DNA from: Pseudomonas gingeri
GTDB taxonomy: Bacteria > Pseudomonadota > Gammaproteobacteria > Pseudomonadales > Pseudomonadaceae
Length of the DNA stretch: 64,000 nt
NCBI RefSeq assembly: GCF_013385425.1
Contig: NZ_JACAQA010000005.1
Location: 580,652-644,651 of the forward strand
Reading direction: 5' to 3'
The notes below the pieces were generated by a model that made no database searches, was not told the origin of the DNA, and was given only the letters and a program-made list of their open reading frames with translations. The translations under genes and the position numbers were made by a program. Of the stretch, positions 40,569-52,000 are shown piece after piece. Each line of letters begins with the position of its first letter. Positions within the stretch are counted from its first letter, which is position 1.

Positions 40569-41309
40569 GTGGACAAGTACCTTTACGTGGCAATGACCGG
40601 TGCGGCCCAGAATGCTCTGGCGCAAAAGGCCCATGCCAACAATCTGGCGAACCTCTCGACCAACGGTTTTCAACGTGACCTGGAACAGGCTCGTTCCATG
40701 CCGGTGTTCGGTGACAGCTTTCCGTCACGTGCCTACGCCATGTCCGAGCGCCCGGGCACGGATTTCGACTCGGGTCCGATGGTCGAGACCGGTCGCGATC
40801 TCGACGTGGCGGTGGCCGGTGACGGCTGGGTGGCCGTGCAGACACCTGACGGCGGCGAAGGTTACGTGCGCACCGCGAGCATGAATATTGACGCCCTCGG
40901 GGTGCTGCGTGCCGGCAACGGCATGCCGGTCATGGGCAATGGCGGGCCGATCGCCGTGCCACCCGAGTCGAAGATCGAAGTGGGCGAGGACGGCACCATC
41001 AGCATTCGCGCCATGGGCGAAGGGCCGCGGGTGGTGGCGGAAGTCGACCGCATCAAGCTGGTCAACCCGGATCTGAAGAACATGATCAAGGGGCCGGATG
41101 CCGTGGTGCATACCAAGGACGGCACGACCGCGCCGGTCGACGCCAACGTCAAGGTGGTCTCGGGCTTCCTGGTGGGCAGCAACGTCAATGCCGTGGAGGA
41201 AATGACCTCGGTGCTGGCCCTGTCCAAGCAGTTCGAATTGCACATCAAGATGATGAACACCGCCAAAGAAGATGACACGGCTATGGCTCGGGTCTTGCAG
41301 AACAGCTAA
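40569..41309 (+). CDS. flgF: Flagellar proximal rod protein FlgF
   Basis: A 246-residue rod protein. It begins MDKYLYVAMTGAAQNALAQKAHANNLANLSTNGFQRD, the axial-family N-terminal signature, and ends with the axial helix NAVEEMTSVLALSKQFELHIKMM. FlgF forms part of the proximal rod of the flagellar basal body. The GTG at 40569 has AGAGGA six bases upstream and gives the expected family length. It is the first gene of flgFGHIJKL. Confidence 0.97.
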   Translation: MDKYLYVAMTGAAQNALAQKAHANNLANLSTNGFQRDLEQARSMPVFGDSFPSRAYAMSERPGTDFDSGPMVETGRDLDVAVAGDGWVAVQTPDGGEGYVRTASMNIDALGVLRAGNGMPVMGNGGPIAVPPESKIEVGEDGTISIRAMGEGPRVVAEVDRIKLVNPDLKNMIKGPDAVVHTKDGTTAPVDANVKVVSGFLVGSNVNAVEEMTSVLALSKQFELHIKMMNTAKEDDTAMARVLQNS

Positions 41310-41355
41310 TCACCAGAACGTAGCGCCGTAAAACAGGCGCGCGAAGGAGAACAGA

Positions 41356-42141
41356 ATGCTTCCGGCTCTATGGGTTGCAAAAACAGGTTTGGCGGCACAA
41401 GACACCAACCTGACGACTATTTCCAACAACTTGGCCAACGTCTCGACCACCGGCTTCAAGCGTGATCGCGCCGAGTTCCAGGACCTGCTGTACCAGATCA
41501 AGCGTCAGCCGGGTGCCGAGTCGACCCAGGACAGCGAACTGCCGTCGGGCCTGCAACTGGGTACCGGTGTGCGGATCGTCGGCACCCAGAAGAACTTCGC
41601 CGCCGGTAGCCTGCAAACCACCGACCAGCCGCTGGACATGGCCGTCAACGGTCGCGGTTTCTTCCAGATCCTGCAACCGGACGGCACCACGGCCTACACC
41701 CGTGACGGTACCTTCCACCTGAGCAACACCGGGCAGATCGTCACCGCCAACGGTTTCACCCTGCAGCCGGCGATCATCATCCCGAACAACGCCCAGACCT
41801 TCACCGTCGGCCAGGACGGCACGGTCTCGATCACCGTCGCCGGCAGCCCGACTTCGCAAGTGATCGGCAATATCCAGACCGCCGACTTCATCAACCCGGC
41901 CGGCCTGCAGGCCAAGGGCGGCAACCTGTTTCTGGAAACCGCCGCCAGCGGCGCGCCGCAGGTCGGCACCCCGGGTCTCAACGGTTTCGGTACCACCGAG
42001 CAGAGCACCCTGGAAACTTCCAACGTCAGCACCGTGGAAGAAATGGTCAACATGATCACCACCCAGCGTGCCTACGAGATGAACTCCAAGGTGATTTCCA
42101 CCGCCGACCAGATGCTCCAGTACGTCGCACAGAACCTGTAA
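41356..42141 (+). CDS. flgG: Flagellar distal rod protein FlgG
   Basis: A 261-residue distal rod protein with both axial termini (LPALWVAKTGLAAQDTNLTTISNNLANVSTTGFKRDRAEFQDLLYQ at the start; STVEEMVNMITTQRAYEMNSKVISTADQML at the end) and a central FlgE/F/G D1-like domain. It includes the rod-specific insert (YQIKRQPGAESTQDSELPSG). GAAGGAG precedes the ATG. It follows flgF by 46 bp. Confidence 0.98.
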   Translation: MLPALWVAKTGLAAQDTNLTTISNNLANVSTTGFKRDRAEFQDLLYQIKRQPGAESTQDSELPSGLQLGTGVRIVGTQKNFAAGSLQTTDQPLDMAVNGRGFFQILQPDGTTAYTRDGTFHLSNTGQIVTANGFTLQPAIIIPNNAQTFTVGQDGTVSITVAGSPTSQVIGNIQTADFINPAGLQAKGGNLFLETAASGAPQVGTPGLNGFGTTEQSTLETSNVSTVEEMVNMITTQRAYEMNSKVISTADQMLQYVAQNL

Positions 42142-42196
42142 TCAAGTCTATGAGGCGGCCTGAAGGGCGCCTGCAACACCGTGAGGTAATAGGGTC

Positions 42197-42874
42197 ATGA
42201 ATCGGTTGTTTTCCATGCTCGCGTTGAGCGCGATGGCGCTGTTGGCCGGCTGCATGAGCCCGCCACCCAAGCCCAATGACCCGTATTACGCGCCGGTGTT
42301 GCCGCGTACCCCGTTGCCCGCCGCGGCGAACAACGGTTCGATCTACCAGGCCGGCTTCGAGCAGAACCTGTATGGCGACCGCAAGGCTTTCCGGGTCGGT
42401 GACATTGTCACCATTACCCTTAATGAAGCCACCCAGGCGAGCAAAAATGCCAACTCCGACCTGTCGAAGAAAGATGCCAACAACTTTGGCCTGACCACGC
42501 TCTTCGGCTCGGCGGTGACCAGCGGCAACGCAAACCTGAATATCGGCTATGGCGGTACCAAGACCACCGACGGTTCCTCCAAGGCCGCGCAGAGCAACAG
42601 CCTGACCGGCTCGATCACCGTGACCGTGGCTGACGTGCTGCCCAACGGCATCATCGCCGTACGGGGCGAGAAGTGGTTGACCCTCAATACCGGCAATGAG
42701 CTGGTGCGCATCGCCGGGATGATCCGGGCGGATGATATCGCCACCGATAACACCGTTCCGTCCACTCGCGTGGCCGATGCGCGCATTACCTACTCGGGTA
42801 CCGGCGCCTTCGCCGATACGAGCCAGCCGGGTTGGCTCGACCGCTTCTTCCTCAGCCCGCTCTGGCCTTTCTAG
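42197..42874 (+). CDS. flgH: Flagellar L-ring lipoprotein FlgH
   Basis: A 225-residue outer membrane lipoprotein that forms the L-ring bushing. The lipobox LLAGC places the lipidated cysteine at residue 19. Family motifs [23 protein letters not shown] and [30 protein letters not shown] are present. GAGG lies upstream of the ATG. Confidence 0.98.
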   Translation: MNRLFSMLALSAMALLAGCMSPPPKPNDPYYAPVLPRTPLPAAANNGSIYQAGFEQNLYGDRKAFRVGDIVTITLNEATQASKNANSDLSKKDANNFGLTTLFGSAVTSGNANLNIGYGGTKTTDGSSKAAQSNSLTGSITVTVADVLPNGIIAVRGEKWLTLNTGNELVRIAGMIRADDIATDNTVPSTRVADARITYSGTGAFADTSQPGWLDRFFLSPLWPF

Positions 42875-42885
42875 GTGCTACGACC

Positions 42886-43995
42886 ATGTTCAATCTCAAG
42901 CATCTGATGGCGGCTGTGCTGCTGATGTCCACCGCTCTCGGTGCCCAGGCCGAGCGGTTGAAGGACATCGCCAGTATTTCCGGTGTGCGCTCCAACCAGC
43001 TGATTGGTTATGGCCTGGTGGTCGGTCTCAACGGTTCGGGTGACCAGACCACGCAGACACCGTTCACCCTGCAGACCTTCAACAACATGCTCTCGCAGTT
43101 CGGCATCAAGGTGCCGGCCAACGCCGGTACCGTGCAGTTGAAGAACGTCGCGGCGGTGTCGATCAGTGCCGACCTGCCGGCGTTCGCCAAGCCGGGGCAG
43201 GTGGTGGATATCACCGTCTCGTCCATCGGTAACGCCAAGAGCCTGCGCGGCGGCACCCTGTTGATGACGCCGCTCAAGGGTATCGACGGCAACGTCTACG
43301 CCATCGCCCAGGGCAACCTGGTGGTGGGCGGTTTCGATGCTTCTGGCGCGGACGGTTCGAAGATCACCGTCAACGTTCCGTCGGCCGGCCGTATTCCCGG
43401 TGGGGCTTCGGTGGAGCGCGCGGTACCGAGTGGTTTCAACCAGGGCAACAGCCTGACCCTGAACCTCAACCGTTCCGACTTCACCACCGCCAAGCGGATC
43501 GTCGACAAGGTCAACGACCTGCTCGGCCCGGGCGTGGCCCAGGCCATCGACGGCGGCTCGATTCGCGTCACCGCGCCGCTGGATCCGAGCCAGCGGGTCG
43601 ACTACCTGTCGATGCTGGAAAACCTCGAGGTCGATCCGGGCCAGGCGGTGGCGAAAGTCATCATCAACTCGCGTACCGGTACCATCGTGATCGGCCAGAA
43701 CGTCAAGGTGTCGCCGGCCGCGGTGACCCACGGCAGCCTGACCGTGACTATTACCGAAGACCCGATCGTCAGCCAGCCGGGGCCGCTGTCCAATGGCACC
43801 ACGGCGGTGGTACCGCGTTCGCGGGTCAACGCCCAGCAGGAAGCCAAGCCGATGTTCAAGTTTGGCCCGGGGACCACCCTGGACGAGATCGTCCGTGCGG
43901 TGAACCAGGTGGGTGCGGCGCCAGGCGACTTGATGGCGATCCTCGAAGCCTTGAAACAGGCCGGCGCCTTGCAAGCCGACCTGATCGTGATTTGA
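42886..43995 (+). CDS. flgI: Flagellar P-ring protein FlgI
   Basis: A 369-residue periplasmic P-ring protein: signal peptide (1-21, ending AQA), then [33 protein letters not shown], and C-terminal [32 protein letters not shown]. The start at 42886 gives the family length; an in-frame ATG at 42832 lies inside flgH. It follows flgH after 11 bp. Confidence 0.98.
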   Translation: MFNLKHLMAAVLLMSTALGAQAERLKDIASISGVRSNQLIGYGLVVGLNGSGDQTTQTPFTLQTFNNMLSQFGIKVPANAGTVQLKNVAAVSISADLPAFAKPGQVVDITVSSIGNAKSLRGGTLLMTPLKGIDGNVYAIAQGNLVVGGFDASGADGSKITVNVPSAGRIPGGASVERAVPSGFNQGNSLTLNLNRSDFTTAKRIVDKVNDLLGPGVAQAIDGGSIRVTAPLDPSQRVDYLSMLENLEVDPGQAVAKVIINSRTGTIVIGQNVKVSPAAVTHGSLTVTITEDPIVSQPGPLSNGTTAVVPRSRVNAQQEAKPMFKFGPGTTLDEIVRAVNQVGAAPGDLMAILEALKQAGALQADLIVI

Positions 43996-44005
43996 GGCCG
44001 TCGCT

Positions 44006-45301
44006 ATGGTGGATATGCGCAAGAGCGGGTTGGCAAGCACCGGCGACTCCGGTGCCTACAGCGACCTGAACCGGATGAACAGCCTGAAGGTCGGCAACCG
44101 CGACAGCGATGCCAACATTCGCAAGGTGGCGCAGGAGTTCGAGTCGCTGTTCGTTGGCGAAATGCTCAAGTCCGCGCGCGCGGCCACTGATGTAATGGCC
44201 CAGGACAATCCGCTCAATACCCCGGCGACCAAGCAATACCAGGAAATGTACGACCATCAGTTGGCCGTGACCATGTCGCGCCAGGGTGGCGGTATCGGCC
44301 TGGCCGATGTGCTGGTGCGCCAGATGAGCAAGAACAAACCGACGCATCCCTCCCAGGGCGGGCTCAAGGTCGGGCCGCCGGCCGGTACGGTTGCGGGCGA
44401 AACGCCGGTGCCGACACCGATCAATGCTGGCACCACCACGGCCGCGACCGCGGCTTCACCATTCGCGCGCTCCAATGGCCAGCGGCCGTTGTGGGCCTCG
44501 CGGGTCGCCAGCCCGATCCACAACAGCGACGGCAGCCTGCACAACGACATGGCCAAGCTCAACGAGCGCCGCCTGGCGTTGCCGAGCAAGTTGACTGATC
44601 GCCTGGTCGCCGGGCTGGTGCCGTCGGCCGACGGCAGCCTGGCCACGGTCAACGCCCAGGCTGTGCCGGCGCGCAACAGCGCCGCCAGCGATTCCGTGCT
44701 CCAGGGTCAGGCCATCCACGGCTTGAGCAATGTGCCTACCACGCGCATGCAGATCTATGGTCGCGCCGTGGCCCAGCCGCCGTTGGCGCCGGCCAAACAG
44801 GCGTTCAGTTCGCCCGACGAATTCGTCGCCACCATGCTGCCGATGGCGGAACAGGCGGCCAGGCGCATCGGTGTCGACCCGCGTTACCTAGTGGCCCAGG
44901 CAGCCCTGGAAACCGGTTGGGGCAAATCGGTCATGCGCCAGCAGGACGGCAGCAGCAGTCACAACCTGTTCGGCATCAAGGCCGGCAGCAGTTGGCAAGG
45001 GCCGCAGGCCCGCGCCATCACCAGCGAGTTCAAAAATGGCCAGATGGTCAAGGAGACGGCGGACTTCCGTTCCTATGCCTCCTACCAGGACAGCTTCCAC
45101 GATCTGGTGACCATGCTGCAAAGTAATAATCGCTATCAAGATGTGCTGAAGTCGGCCGATAAACCTGAACAGTTTGTACGCGAGTTGCAAAAGGCCGGGT
45201 ATGCCACCGACCCGGACTACGCCAGCAAGATTTCGCAAATAGCAAAACAGATGAAGAGCTACCAGAACTACGCTGCGGCGGGCGCTTCCACGAATTTATA
45301 A
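44006..45301 (+). CDS. flgJ: Flagellar rod assembly protein and muramidase FlgJ
   Basis: A 431-residue bifunctional protein. The N-terminal rod-cap domain (about 35-105) has IRKVAQEFESLFVGEMLKSAR; a long Ala/Pro/Thr-rich linker follows; the C-terminal glucosaminidase/GH73 domain (about 270-420) has the catalytic glutamate in AALETGWGKS. It locally opens peptidoglycan for rod passage. The linker (about 110-265) is longer than in E. coli FlgJ (313 residues in total), as in other Pseudomonas. Confidence 0.97.
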   Translation: MVDMRKSGLASTGDSGAYSDLNRMNSLKVGNRDSDANIRKVAQEFESLFVGEMLKSARAATDVMAQDNPLNTPATKQYQEMYDHQLAVTMSRQGGGIGLADVLVRQMSKNKPTHPSQGGLKVGPPAGTVAGETPVPTPINAGTTTAATAASPFARSNGQRPLWASRVASPIHNSDGSLHNDMAKLNERRLALPSKLTDRLVAGLVPSADGSLATVNAQAVPARNSAASDSVLQGQAIHGLSNVPTTRMQIYGRAVAQPPLAPAKQAFSSPDEFVATMLPMAEQAARRIGVDPRYLVAQAALETGWGKSVMRQQDGSSSHNLFGIKAGSSWQGPQARAITSEFKNGQMVKETADFRSYASYQDSFHDLVTMLQSNNRYQDVLKSADKPEQFVRELQKAGYATDPDYASKISQIAKQMKSYQNYAAAGASTNL

Positions 45302-45311
45302 GGTCTGAATC

Positions 45312-47360
45312 ATGAGCTTGCTCAATATTGGTATGACGGGGTTGAACGCGGCCTCGACGGCTTTGAACACCACCGGCAACAACATTTCCAACGTTGATAC
45401 GGCCGGCTATTCACGTCAGTCAACCGTTCAGACCAGCTCTGCCTCGCAGCAATACGGCAACGTGTTCATCGGTACCGGCACGACCCTGGCGGATGTCCGC
45501 CGGGTCTACAGTGCCTACCTGGATGCGCAGTTGCAAACCGCGACTTCGCTCAACAGCGATTCGTCCTCGTACCTGGCCCAGGTCACGCCGACCGACTCCA
45601 TGCTGTCGGATACCAACACCGGCATGACCGCTTCGTTGCAGCAGTTCTTCACTTCCCTGCAAAGCGTGTCGACCACCCCGACGGATGATGCGTCCCGCCA
45701 GACCACGCTGGCCAGCGCCCAGGCGTTGAGCAGCAAGCTCAACTCCCTCTCCCAGCAGTTGAGCGCCCAGAACACCGGGATCAACACCAACCTGTCGGAC
45801 ATGGCCGGCCAGGTGAACAAGCTGGCGAGCACCATCGCCCAGTACAACGATCAGATTTCCAAGATCAGCACCGCCGCCGGTGCGCCGAACGACCTGCTGG
45901 ACCAGCGTGACGAGGCGGTTCGCCAACTGTCCGAACTGGTCGGTACCCAGGTGGTTCAGCGTGGTTCGAGTTATGACGTCTACATCGGCAGCGGTCAGCC
46001 GCTGGTGATGGGCAACAGCACCAACACCCTGTCCGCCGTGCCGAGCAAGGACGACCCGAGCCAGTCGGCCTTGCAACTGGATCGCGGGACCAGCACCATC
46101 GACATCACCTCGACCGTGACCGGTGGCGAGATCGGTGGCTTGCTGCGCTATCGCAGCGATGTGCTCGACCCTTCGATCAACGCGTTGGGGCGTATTGCCA
46201 TGGTCGCGGCCGACCAGATGAACAAGCAGCAGGCCCAGGGCATCGACAAGAACGGCAACTTCGGTTCGCCGATCTTCAACGATATCAACAGCGCCACCCT
46301 GATCAGCCAGCGCAGCATCGCCAACGCGAACAACAGCGTCGGTTCCGGCAACCTGAACGTGACCATCGCCGACACCGGTGCGCTGACCACCAACGATTAC
46401 CAGGTGACCTTCAGCAGCGCGACCAACTACAGCGTCACGCGCTCGGACGGCACCGCCATGGGCTCCTTCAGCACCGCCACCACGCCGCCACCGGTGATCG
46501 ACGGGATCACCCTGAGCCTGACCGGCGGCGCGATGAGTGCCGGCGACAGCTTCAAGGTGACCCCGACCCGCAGCGGTGCCAGTGATATCCAGACGGTGAT
46601 GACCAACGCGCAGAACATTGCCGCCGCGGCGCCGCTGGCCGGTGTCACCAGTGCCAACAACGGCGGTACCTACACCCAGCCGACCCTGGTTGACCAGTTG
46701 GGCACGTCCAACGCGACGAACAACGCGCAGTTGCAGGATGCAATCCAGTACGGCACGCCGGCCAAGATCGTCTTCGGCGCACCGGGTACCGGTGCGACCG
46801 CGGGTACCCAGGGCTACACCCTGACCGATGCCCAGGGCAACGTGATGGGCACCGGGACCATCGTGCCGGGGCAGGCCAACACACTGAACCTGAAAATCAA
46901 CATGGTCGACGCCAGCGGCAACCCGGTGTTGGACGGCGCAGGCGTGCAGAAGACCTTCACGGTTCAGACCACGGTCAGCGGTAACCCGAAATCCGGTGAA
47001 AGCTTCACCATGTCGATGACCGGTGCCGGCTCTTCGGACAACCGCAACAGCACCGCCCTGGCCGCCCTGCAAAACAGCAAGACCGTGGGCACCGGTGCCA
47101 CGAGCGGCGGCAGCAGCATCTCCGATGCGTATGGCTCGTTGATCTCCACTGTCGGTACCAAGGCGGCCCAGGCGACCTCGGACAACACGGCGACGACGAC
47201 CATCCTGACCAACGCCACGAGCGCTCAAAGCTCCCTGTCCGGCGTCAACCTGGACGAAGAGTCCGCCAACCTGGTCAAGTACCAGCAGTACTACACGGCC
47301 GCGTCGCAGATTATCAAAGCCGCCCAGGCCATCTTCAGCACGCTGCTCAGCAGCCTTTAA
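45312..47360 (+). CDS. flgK: Flagellar hook-associated protein FlgK (HAP1)
   Basis: A 682-residue hook-filament junction protein. It begins SLLNIGMTGLNAASTALNTTGNNISNVDTAGYSRQ and ends with the helical VNLDEESANLVKYQQYYTAASQIIKAAQAIFSTLLSSL, both typical of FlgK. The central domain (about 330-590) is Thr/Ser/Gly-rich, low in charge and long compared with E. coli FlgK (547 residues). AAGG precedes the ATG and flgL follows after 13 bp. Confidence 0.97.
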   Translation: MSLLNIGMTGLNAASTALNTTGNNISNVDTAGYSRQSTVQTSSASQQYGNVFIGTGTTLADVRRVYSAYLDAQLQTATSLNSDSSSYLAQVTPTDSMLSDTNTGMTASLQQFFTSLQSVSTTPTDDASRQTTLASAQALSSKLNSLSQQLSAQNTGINTNLSDMAGQVNKLASTIAQYNDQISKISTAAGAPNDLLDQRDEAVRQLSELVGTQVVQRGSSYDVYIGSGQPLVMGNSTNTLSAVPSKDDPSQSALQLDRGTSTIDITSTVTGGEIGGLLRYRSDVLDPSINALGRIAMVAADQMNKQQAQGIDKNGNFGSPIFNDINSATLISQRSIANANNSVGSGNLNVTIADTGALTTNDYQVTFSSATNYSVTRSDGTAMGSFSTATTPPPVIDGITLSLTGGAMSAGDSFKVTPTRSGASDIQTVMTNAQNIAAAAPLAGVTSANNGGTYTQPTLVDQLGTSNATNNAQLQDAIQYGTPAKIVFGAPGTGATAGTQGYTLTDAQGNVMGTGTIVPGQANTLNLKINMVDASGNPVLDGAGVQKTFTVQTTVSGNPKSGESFTMSMTGAGSSDNRNSTALAALQNSKTVGTGATSGGSSISDAYGSLISTVGTKAAQATSDNTATTTILTNATSAQSSLSGVNLDEESANLVKYQQYYTAASQIIKAAQAIFSTLLSSL

Positions 47361-47373
47361 GGAGTCGTGATTC

Positions 47374-48939
47374 ATGCGCATTTCCACCGCCCAGTATTAC
47401 GAAACCACGGCTGCCAACTACCAGCGCGGCTACAACGACACGCTCAAGACCAGTGCCGAGGCCAGTAGCCTGGTCAAGTTCAACACCGCCGCCGATGACC
47501 CGGTGGGCGCGGCGCGGCTGTTGCAACTGGGCCAGCAAAGCGCTGCGCTGACCCAGTACTCGAGTAATATCAGCTCGCTCAAAAGCTCGTTCAGCCAGTC
47601 GGAAACGGCCTTGACCGCGATTCAGAATGCCATGCAATCGGCCCGCGAAATCGGGCTGTCGGCCATCAACGGTACTAACACCGATGCCGATCGCAAGGCC
47701 TACGCCCAGCAATTGGGGCAGATCCAGCAGACGGTCCTCGGGCTGATGAACAGCCAGGATGCCAACGGTAACTACCTGTTCGCCGGTTCGAAGACCAGTA
47801 CTCCGCCTTATAGCGCCAACTCCGACGGCACCTACAGCTACAACGGCGATCAGTCGCAGATGAACCTGGCCGTTGGTGACAATAATTCGGTGGCCAGCAA
47901 CGTGACCGGTTGGGACGCGTTCCAACAGTCGATCAACACCGCCCGTACCCAGGTCACCATGACTTCGCCGGCCGTGGACGACGGTCGCGTCACCCTGTCC
48001 AACGGCCAGGTCAGCAACAGTGCGACCTACGACGCCAAGTTCACCGCCGGCCAGCCGTATACCGTCAGCTTCCTCAGCAGTACCCAGATCAAGATCACCG
48101 ATGCCGGCGGCAACGACGTCACTTCCGAAGCCAGCCAGAACGGCGTGATCAGCAACAGCAACGGCGCGAACCAGACGGTCACCTTCCGTGGCGTGGACCT
48201 GGGTCTGAACCTCAACCTGCAGTCCGGCGATGTGCCGGACACCGTGATTGCCGGGCATACCTTTACCTTGGCGGCGCAGCCGGATACCTTCAATACCTCG
48301 CGCAGCGCCGGCAACCCGTCGACCACGGTGGTGACCGGGGCGACGACAACCAACCAGGCGGCCTACGACAGCACCTTCCCTACCAGCGGGGCGATTCTCA
48401 AGTTCACCAGTGCCACGAACTATGATCTCTACGCCTCGCCGATCACGGCCAGCAGCCGGCCGGTGTCCTCAGGCACCATGGCCGGTTCGACGGCGACGGC
48501 GGCGGGGGTCAGTCTGACCTTGAGCGGTGCGCCGACTGCCGGTGACCAGTTTGTGGTCCAGCCGAACAATCATCAGACCCAGAATATCCTCGACACCCTG
48601 AACCAGATGATTGGTGCGTTGAACACGCCGGCCGATGGCAATCCGGTTGCCCAGCAAAAACTGCTGGCGACCATGAACGCCGGTGTCAGCAACGTCACCA
48701 GCGCCATGGAGCAGGCGGGCAGTGCGGTCACTGCCATCGGTACTCGCGGCCAGGTCCTGGATGCCCAGGACGCCACCAACCAGAGCCTGGTCATAGCCAA
48801 CACCACCAGCCAGGGGGTGATTGTCAACGCCGATCCGGCGGCGGTCATGACCCAGCTGACCCTGCAGCAGACCATGTTGCAGGCGGCGCAGTTGGCCTTC
48901 AGCAAAATCAGTCAATTGGGCCTGTTCAACAAGATCTGA
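47374..48939 (+). CDS. flgL: Flagellar hook-associated protein FlgL (HAP3)
   Basis: A 521-residue FlgL. The flagellin-like N-terminal helix starts MRISTAQYYETTAANYQRGYND and continues with KFNTAADDPVGAARLLQLGQQ; the C-terminal helix AVMTQLTLQQTMLQAAQLAFSKISQLGLFNKI is also typical. Length exceeds E. coli FlgL (317 residues) because of a central Thr/Asn/Gly-rich insertion (about 165-390). AAGGAG precedes the ATG. A strong hairpin follows the stop. Confidence 0.97.
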   Translation: MRISTAQYYETTAANYQRGYNDTLKTSAEASSLVKFNTAADDPVGAARLLQLGQQSAALTQYSSNISSLKSSFSQSETALTAIQNAMQSAREIGLSAINGTNTDADRKAYAQQLGQIQQTVLGLMNSQDANGNYLFAGSKTSTPPYSANSDGTYSYNGDQSQMNLAVGDNNSVASNVTGWDAFQQSINTARTQVTMTSPAVDDGRVTLSNGQVSNSATYDAKFTAGQPYTVSFLSSTQIKITDAGGNDVTSEASQNGVISNSNGANQTVTFRGVDLGLNLNLQSGDVPDTVIAGHTFTLAAQPDTFNTSRSAGNPSTTVVTGATTTNQAAYDSTFPTSGAILKFTSATNYDLYASPITASSRPVSSGTMAGSTATAAGVSLTLSGAPTAGDQFVVQPNNHQTQNILDTLNQMIGALNTPADGNPVAQQKLLATMNAGVSNVTSAMEQAGSAVTAIGTRGQVLDAQDATNQSLVIANTTSQGVIVNADPAAVMTQLTLQQTMLQAAQLAFSKISQLGLFNKI

Positions 48940-48948
48940 TTCGACCCG

Positions 48949-48995
48949 GGCGCGGGAGCCATCGTGGCTCTCGCGCCTCCATCAACCGCCTTTTT
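48949..48995 (+). terminator. Terminator-like hairpin after flgL
   Basis: A 13-bp stem (48949-48961 with 48965-48977, one G-T pair) with a TCG loop starts 10 nt past the flgL stop. A T5 tract follows 13 nt downstream, with a second small hairpin (ACCGC/GCGGT) around it. It probably ends or weakens the flgF-flgL transcript before the glycosyltransferase gene. Confidence 0.65.
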
Positions 48996-49051
48996 CAGCG
49001 GTTCCAGTGGCTCGTCCGATCGGGTGAGTCGCGCCGCTTGCGAGCCCCGTC

Positions 49052-52000
49052 GTGAACCCAGTCCCACTCGTCAGTCTCGTCATTCCCGCCGTCAATCCAC
49101 GCTTTTTTGGCAAAGCCCTGCACAGTGCCTTGGGCCAGAGCTACGGCAATCTCGAAATCATCGTGTGCGATGACAGCCAGGATGACGAAATTGGCCGTCT
49201 GGTCGAGACCATGAGTGAAGAGGCGGGGCGGGCGGTACGTTATGTCCGTAACGCGCGCAAGCTGGGGCATGTGGCTAACGTGCTCGCGGGGCTTGAGTTG
49301 GCCCGGGGCGAATTCATCAAGTTTCTCTATGATGACGACCAGCTGTTTGGCGCCTGTATCGAGCGCCAGGCACGGGTGCTGGCCGAGCAGGTCGACGTCA
49401 ATCTGGTGCTGGCGCAACGCATGTTCTGGGACGCTGACGATCTGCAACTGCCGATTCGTCTTGAGAACGCTACGTTGGCGCCTACTTGCTCGGTCTTCAA
49501 GGGCGAAGACCTGCTGGCGATTTTCGAGACCTTTCCGGTCAATATCCTGGGTGGTTTCAGCAATGCGCTGTTGCGCCGTGCGGATGTGCTGGAATGGCTG
49601 CCCGCCTTGACCCAGCCGGGGCATTGTTTTGTTGCTTCACTGGAGTTCGCGCTTTATATCTGCCTGTTGCGTCGTGGCAATATGGTGATGCTGAACCACG
49701 TCCTGAGTGTCGAGCGCCGTTACCCGGAGCGACCCAGCCGGCAGCAGGCGATGCTTGATGCGCTGCTCTCGGAGCGTGAATGGCTACTGCAAATGCTCAA
49801 GGCGCGCAGTGGTGAGTCGGCTCCGGCCCCTGGCTGGGTCCGTTTGTTGCCGCTGACCCGTGCCGATGAGTCGCCACGGGTCTGGGGCGAACTGGCGTTG
49901 CTGAGGACCCTGGGCACCAAGCAGACTACCGAGATTTGGCGCGTCGGCGTTACCAGCGACAGTTTTTCCGAAATGTATGCCCAGTGGCTGGCGTGTCGGA
50001 CCCTGACGGAACCCGAGCGCAAACTGCTGCCCGATGCTCTGCTCGAGTGGCCGTGGCAGCCGAAGATCGTGGCGGTGGTGATCGATCGCGAGGGCAGTTT
50101 CGCCGCCCTGGACAGTTCCCTGCAGAGTCTGGCCGGGCAGCTCTATCCCGCGGAGTTGACACTGGTACTGTCCGACGCCTGTAGCGAAGCCGTGCTGTTG
50201 GACCGGGTATTTACCTTGCCTTTGCTGGAGGACTGGCAGCAGCAACTCAATGAGTTGTTGGCCCAGATTGACGGCGCCGACTGGTTTTATCTGTTGCGTG
50301 CCGGGGATCGCCTGGTGGAACCCGCGCTGCTGGTGCTGGCTGATCGCATCGTGCAGGCCGGGGAGGAATGCTGTTTCTATAGCGACGAGAGCTGTTTGCG
50401 CGATGGCGAGCCGGCGGAGCCGGTGTTCAAGTCCGACTTCAACCTGGATCTGATGCGCAGCTATCCGTATGTGGGGCGTGCGCTGGCCTTCAAGCGCGAG
50501 CCTTTCCTGGCGCTCGGTGGCTTTGAATCGCGACACGGTGAATTGGCGCCTCACGACCTGCTTTGGCGGCTGGTCGAGCAATTCGGTACCCAGGTGGTCG
50601 GGCATATCACCGAGGTGTTGGTGGAGTCGGTGTTTTCGCTTTCGCAGTGGATGTCACTGCCCGAGTTGCTGGAGCGCAACGCCCCCCTGCTCGAGGCGCA
50701 TCTGCAGCGTCTCGGCGTGGCCCATGAGTTGCGTGACAGAGGGCAGGCGCTGTTCAACCGTGTGGATTATCTGCACGCCGATCGACCGCTGGTCTCGATC
50801 ATCATCGTCTGCAAGGATCAGTTGGCGGCGGTGCAGCGTTGTGTCGAAACCTTGTTGGAAAAAACCGCTTACAGCGAATACGAGCTGCTGCTGGTGGACA
50901 ACGGCAGTGAAAGTCCCGAGGCGCTGGCTTGGCTGAGCGCCATGGCGAGCATGGGTAGCGCGCGTTTGCGCGTATTGACCTTTGCCCAGCAGGGCCAGGC
51001 TGCCGTCATCAACGCCGCTGCCGGGCACGCCAGGGGCGACTATCTGTTGCTGTTCAACCCCTATCTGGTGGTGACCGACGGCTTCTGGCTCGACGAGATG
51101 CTCAACCATGCGCAGCGTCCGGAAGTCGGCGTAGTGGGCCCCAAGTTGTTCAATGCCGACGGGCGTGTGGTACATGCCGGTCTGGTGCTTGGGTTGCATG
51201 GGCCGGCAGGCGTGCCTTTCTATGGCGAGTCTCTGCAGTCCGCGGGTTACATGCATCGTTTGCAGGTGGCCCATGACCTGAGTGCGGTCGGCGCCGATTG
51301 TCTGATGGTGCGCAAGAGCGTGTTCGATCATGTGCAGGGGCTGGATGAAGCACAGTTTGTGCAGACGCTCAGTGAAGTCGATTTGTGCTTGAAGATCGGG
51401 CGCAGCGGTTATCTGGTGGTTTGGACCCCGCATGCACAACTGGCCCTGGGGGCTCGCCCAAGCGTTATGCTCGAGGCGGACCAGCAAGCCGAGCGTGAGC
51501 GTGAGCAAGAGGCATTCTACCTGCGCTGGCTGCCCGTGATCGCTCGGGATCCTGCCTACAACCCCAACCTTGGCTTGCGCGCCATGGGCAACGGCAGTTT
51601 TGGTCTTGAGCCGGGTTTGCTGTCCGGCTGGAGTCCGTTTTCGGTTCGCAGCCTGCCGAGGGTTCTGGCCATTCCGGTGAATGCCTCGGCCATCGGCCAT
51701 TACCGGGTGACGCAGCCACTGATCGAACTGCAGGCCGCGGGGCGGGCGGTGGGGCGGGTCATGTATGAAATGCCGTCGATTATCGAAGTGGAGCGTCAGT
51801 CTCCTGACGTTATCGTGCTGCAGGGGCGTTATACCGAAGGGCCGATCAATGAGTGCGTGCCACTGAAGACTTACTCGAATGCCCGGCGCGTCTACGAGCT
51901 GGATGACTATGTGATCCAGCCGACCAAGAAAAACGCCCATGTGCGCAACATGCCGACCCGTGACGAGATGGAGGCGCTGGTTCGTCGCGGCATCGGCCTG

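Noticed and set aside
45420..47387. 655-codon frame antisense to flgK
   Set aside because: Gly/Val/Arg-rich composition and no start signal; flgK is certain.
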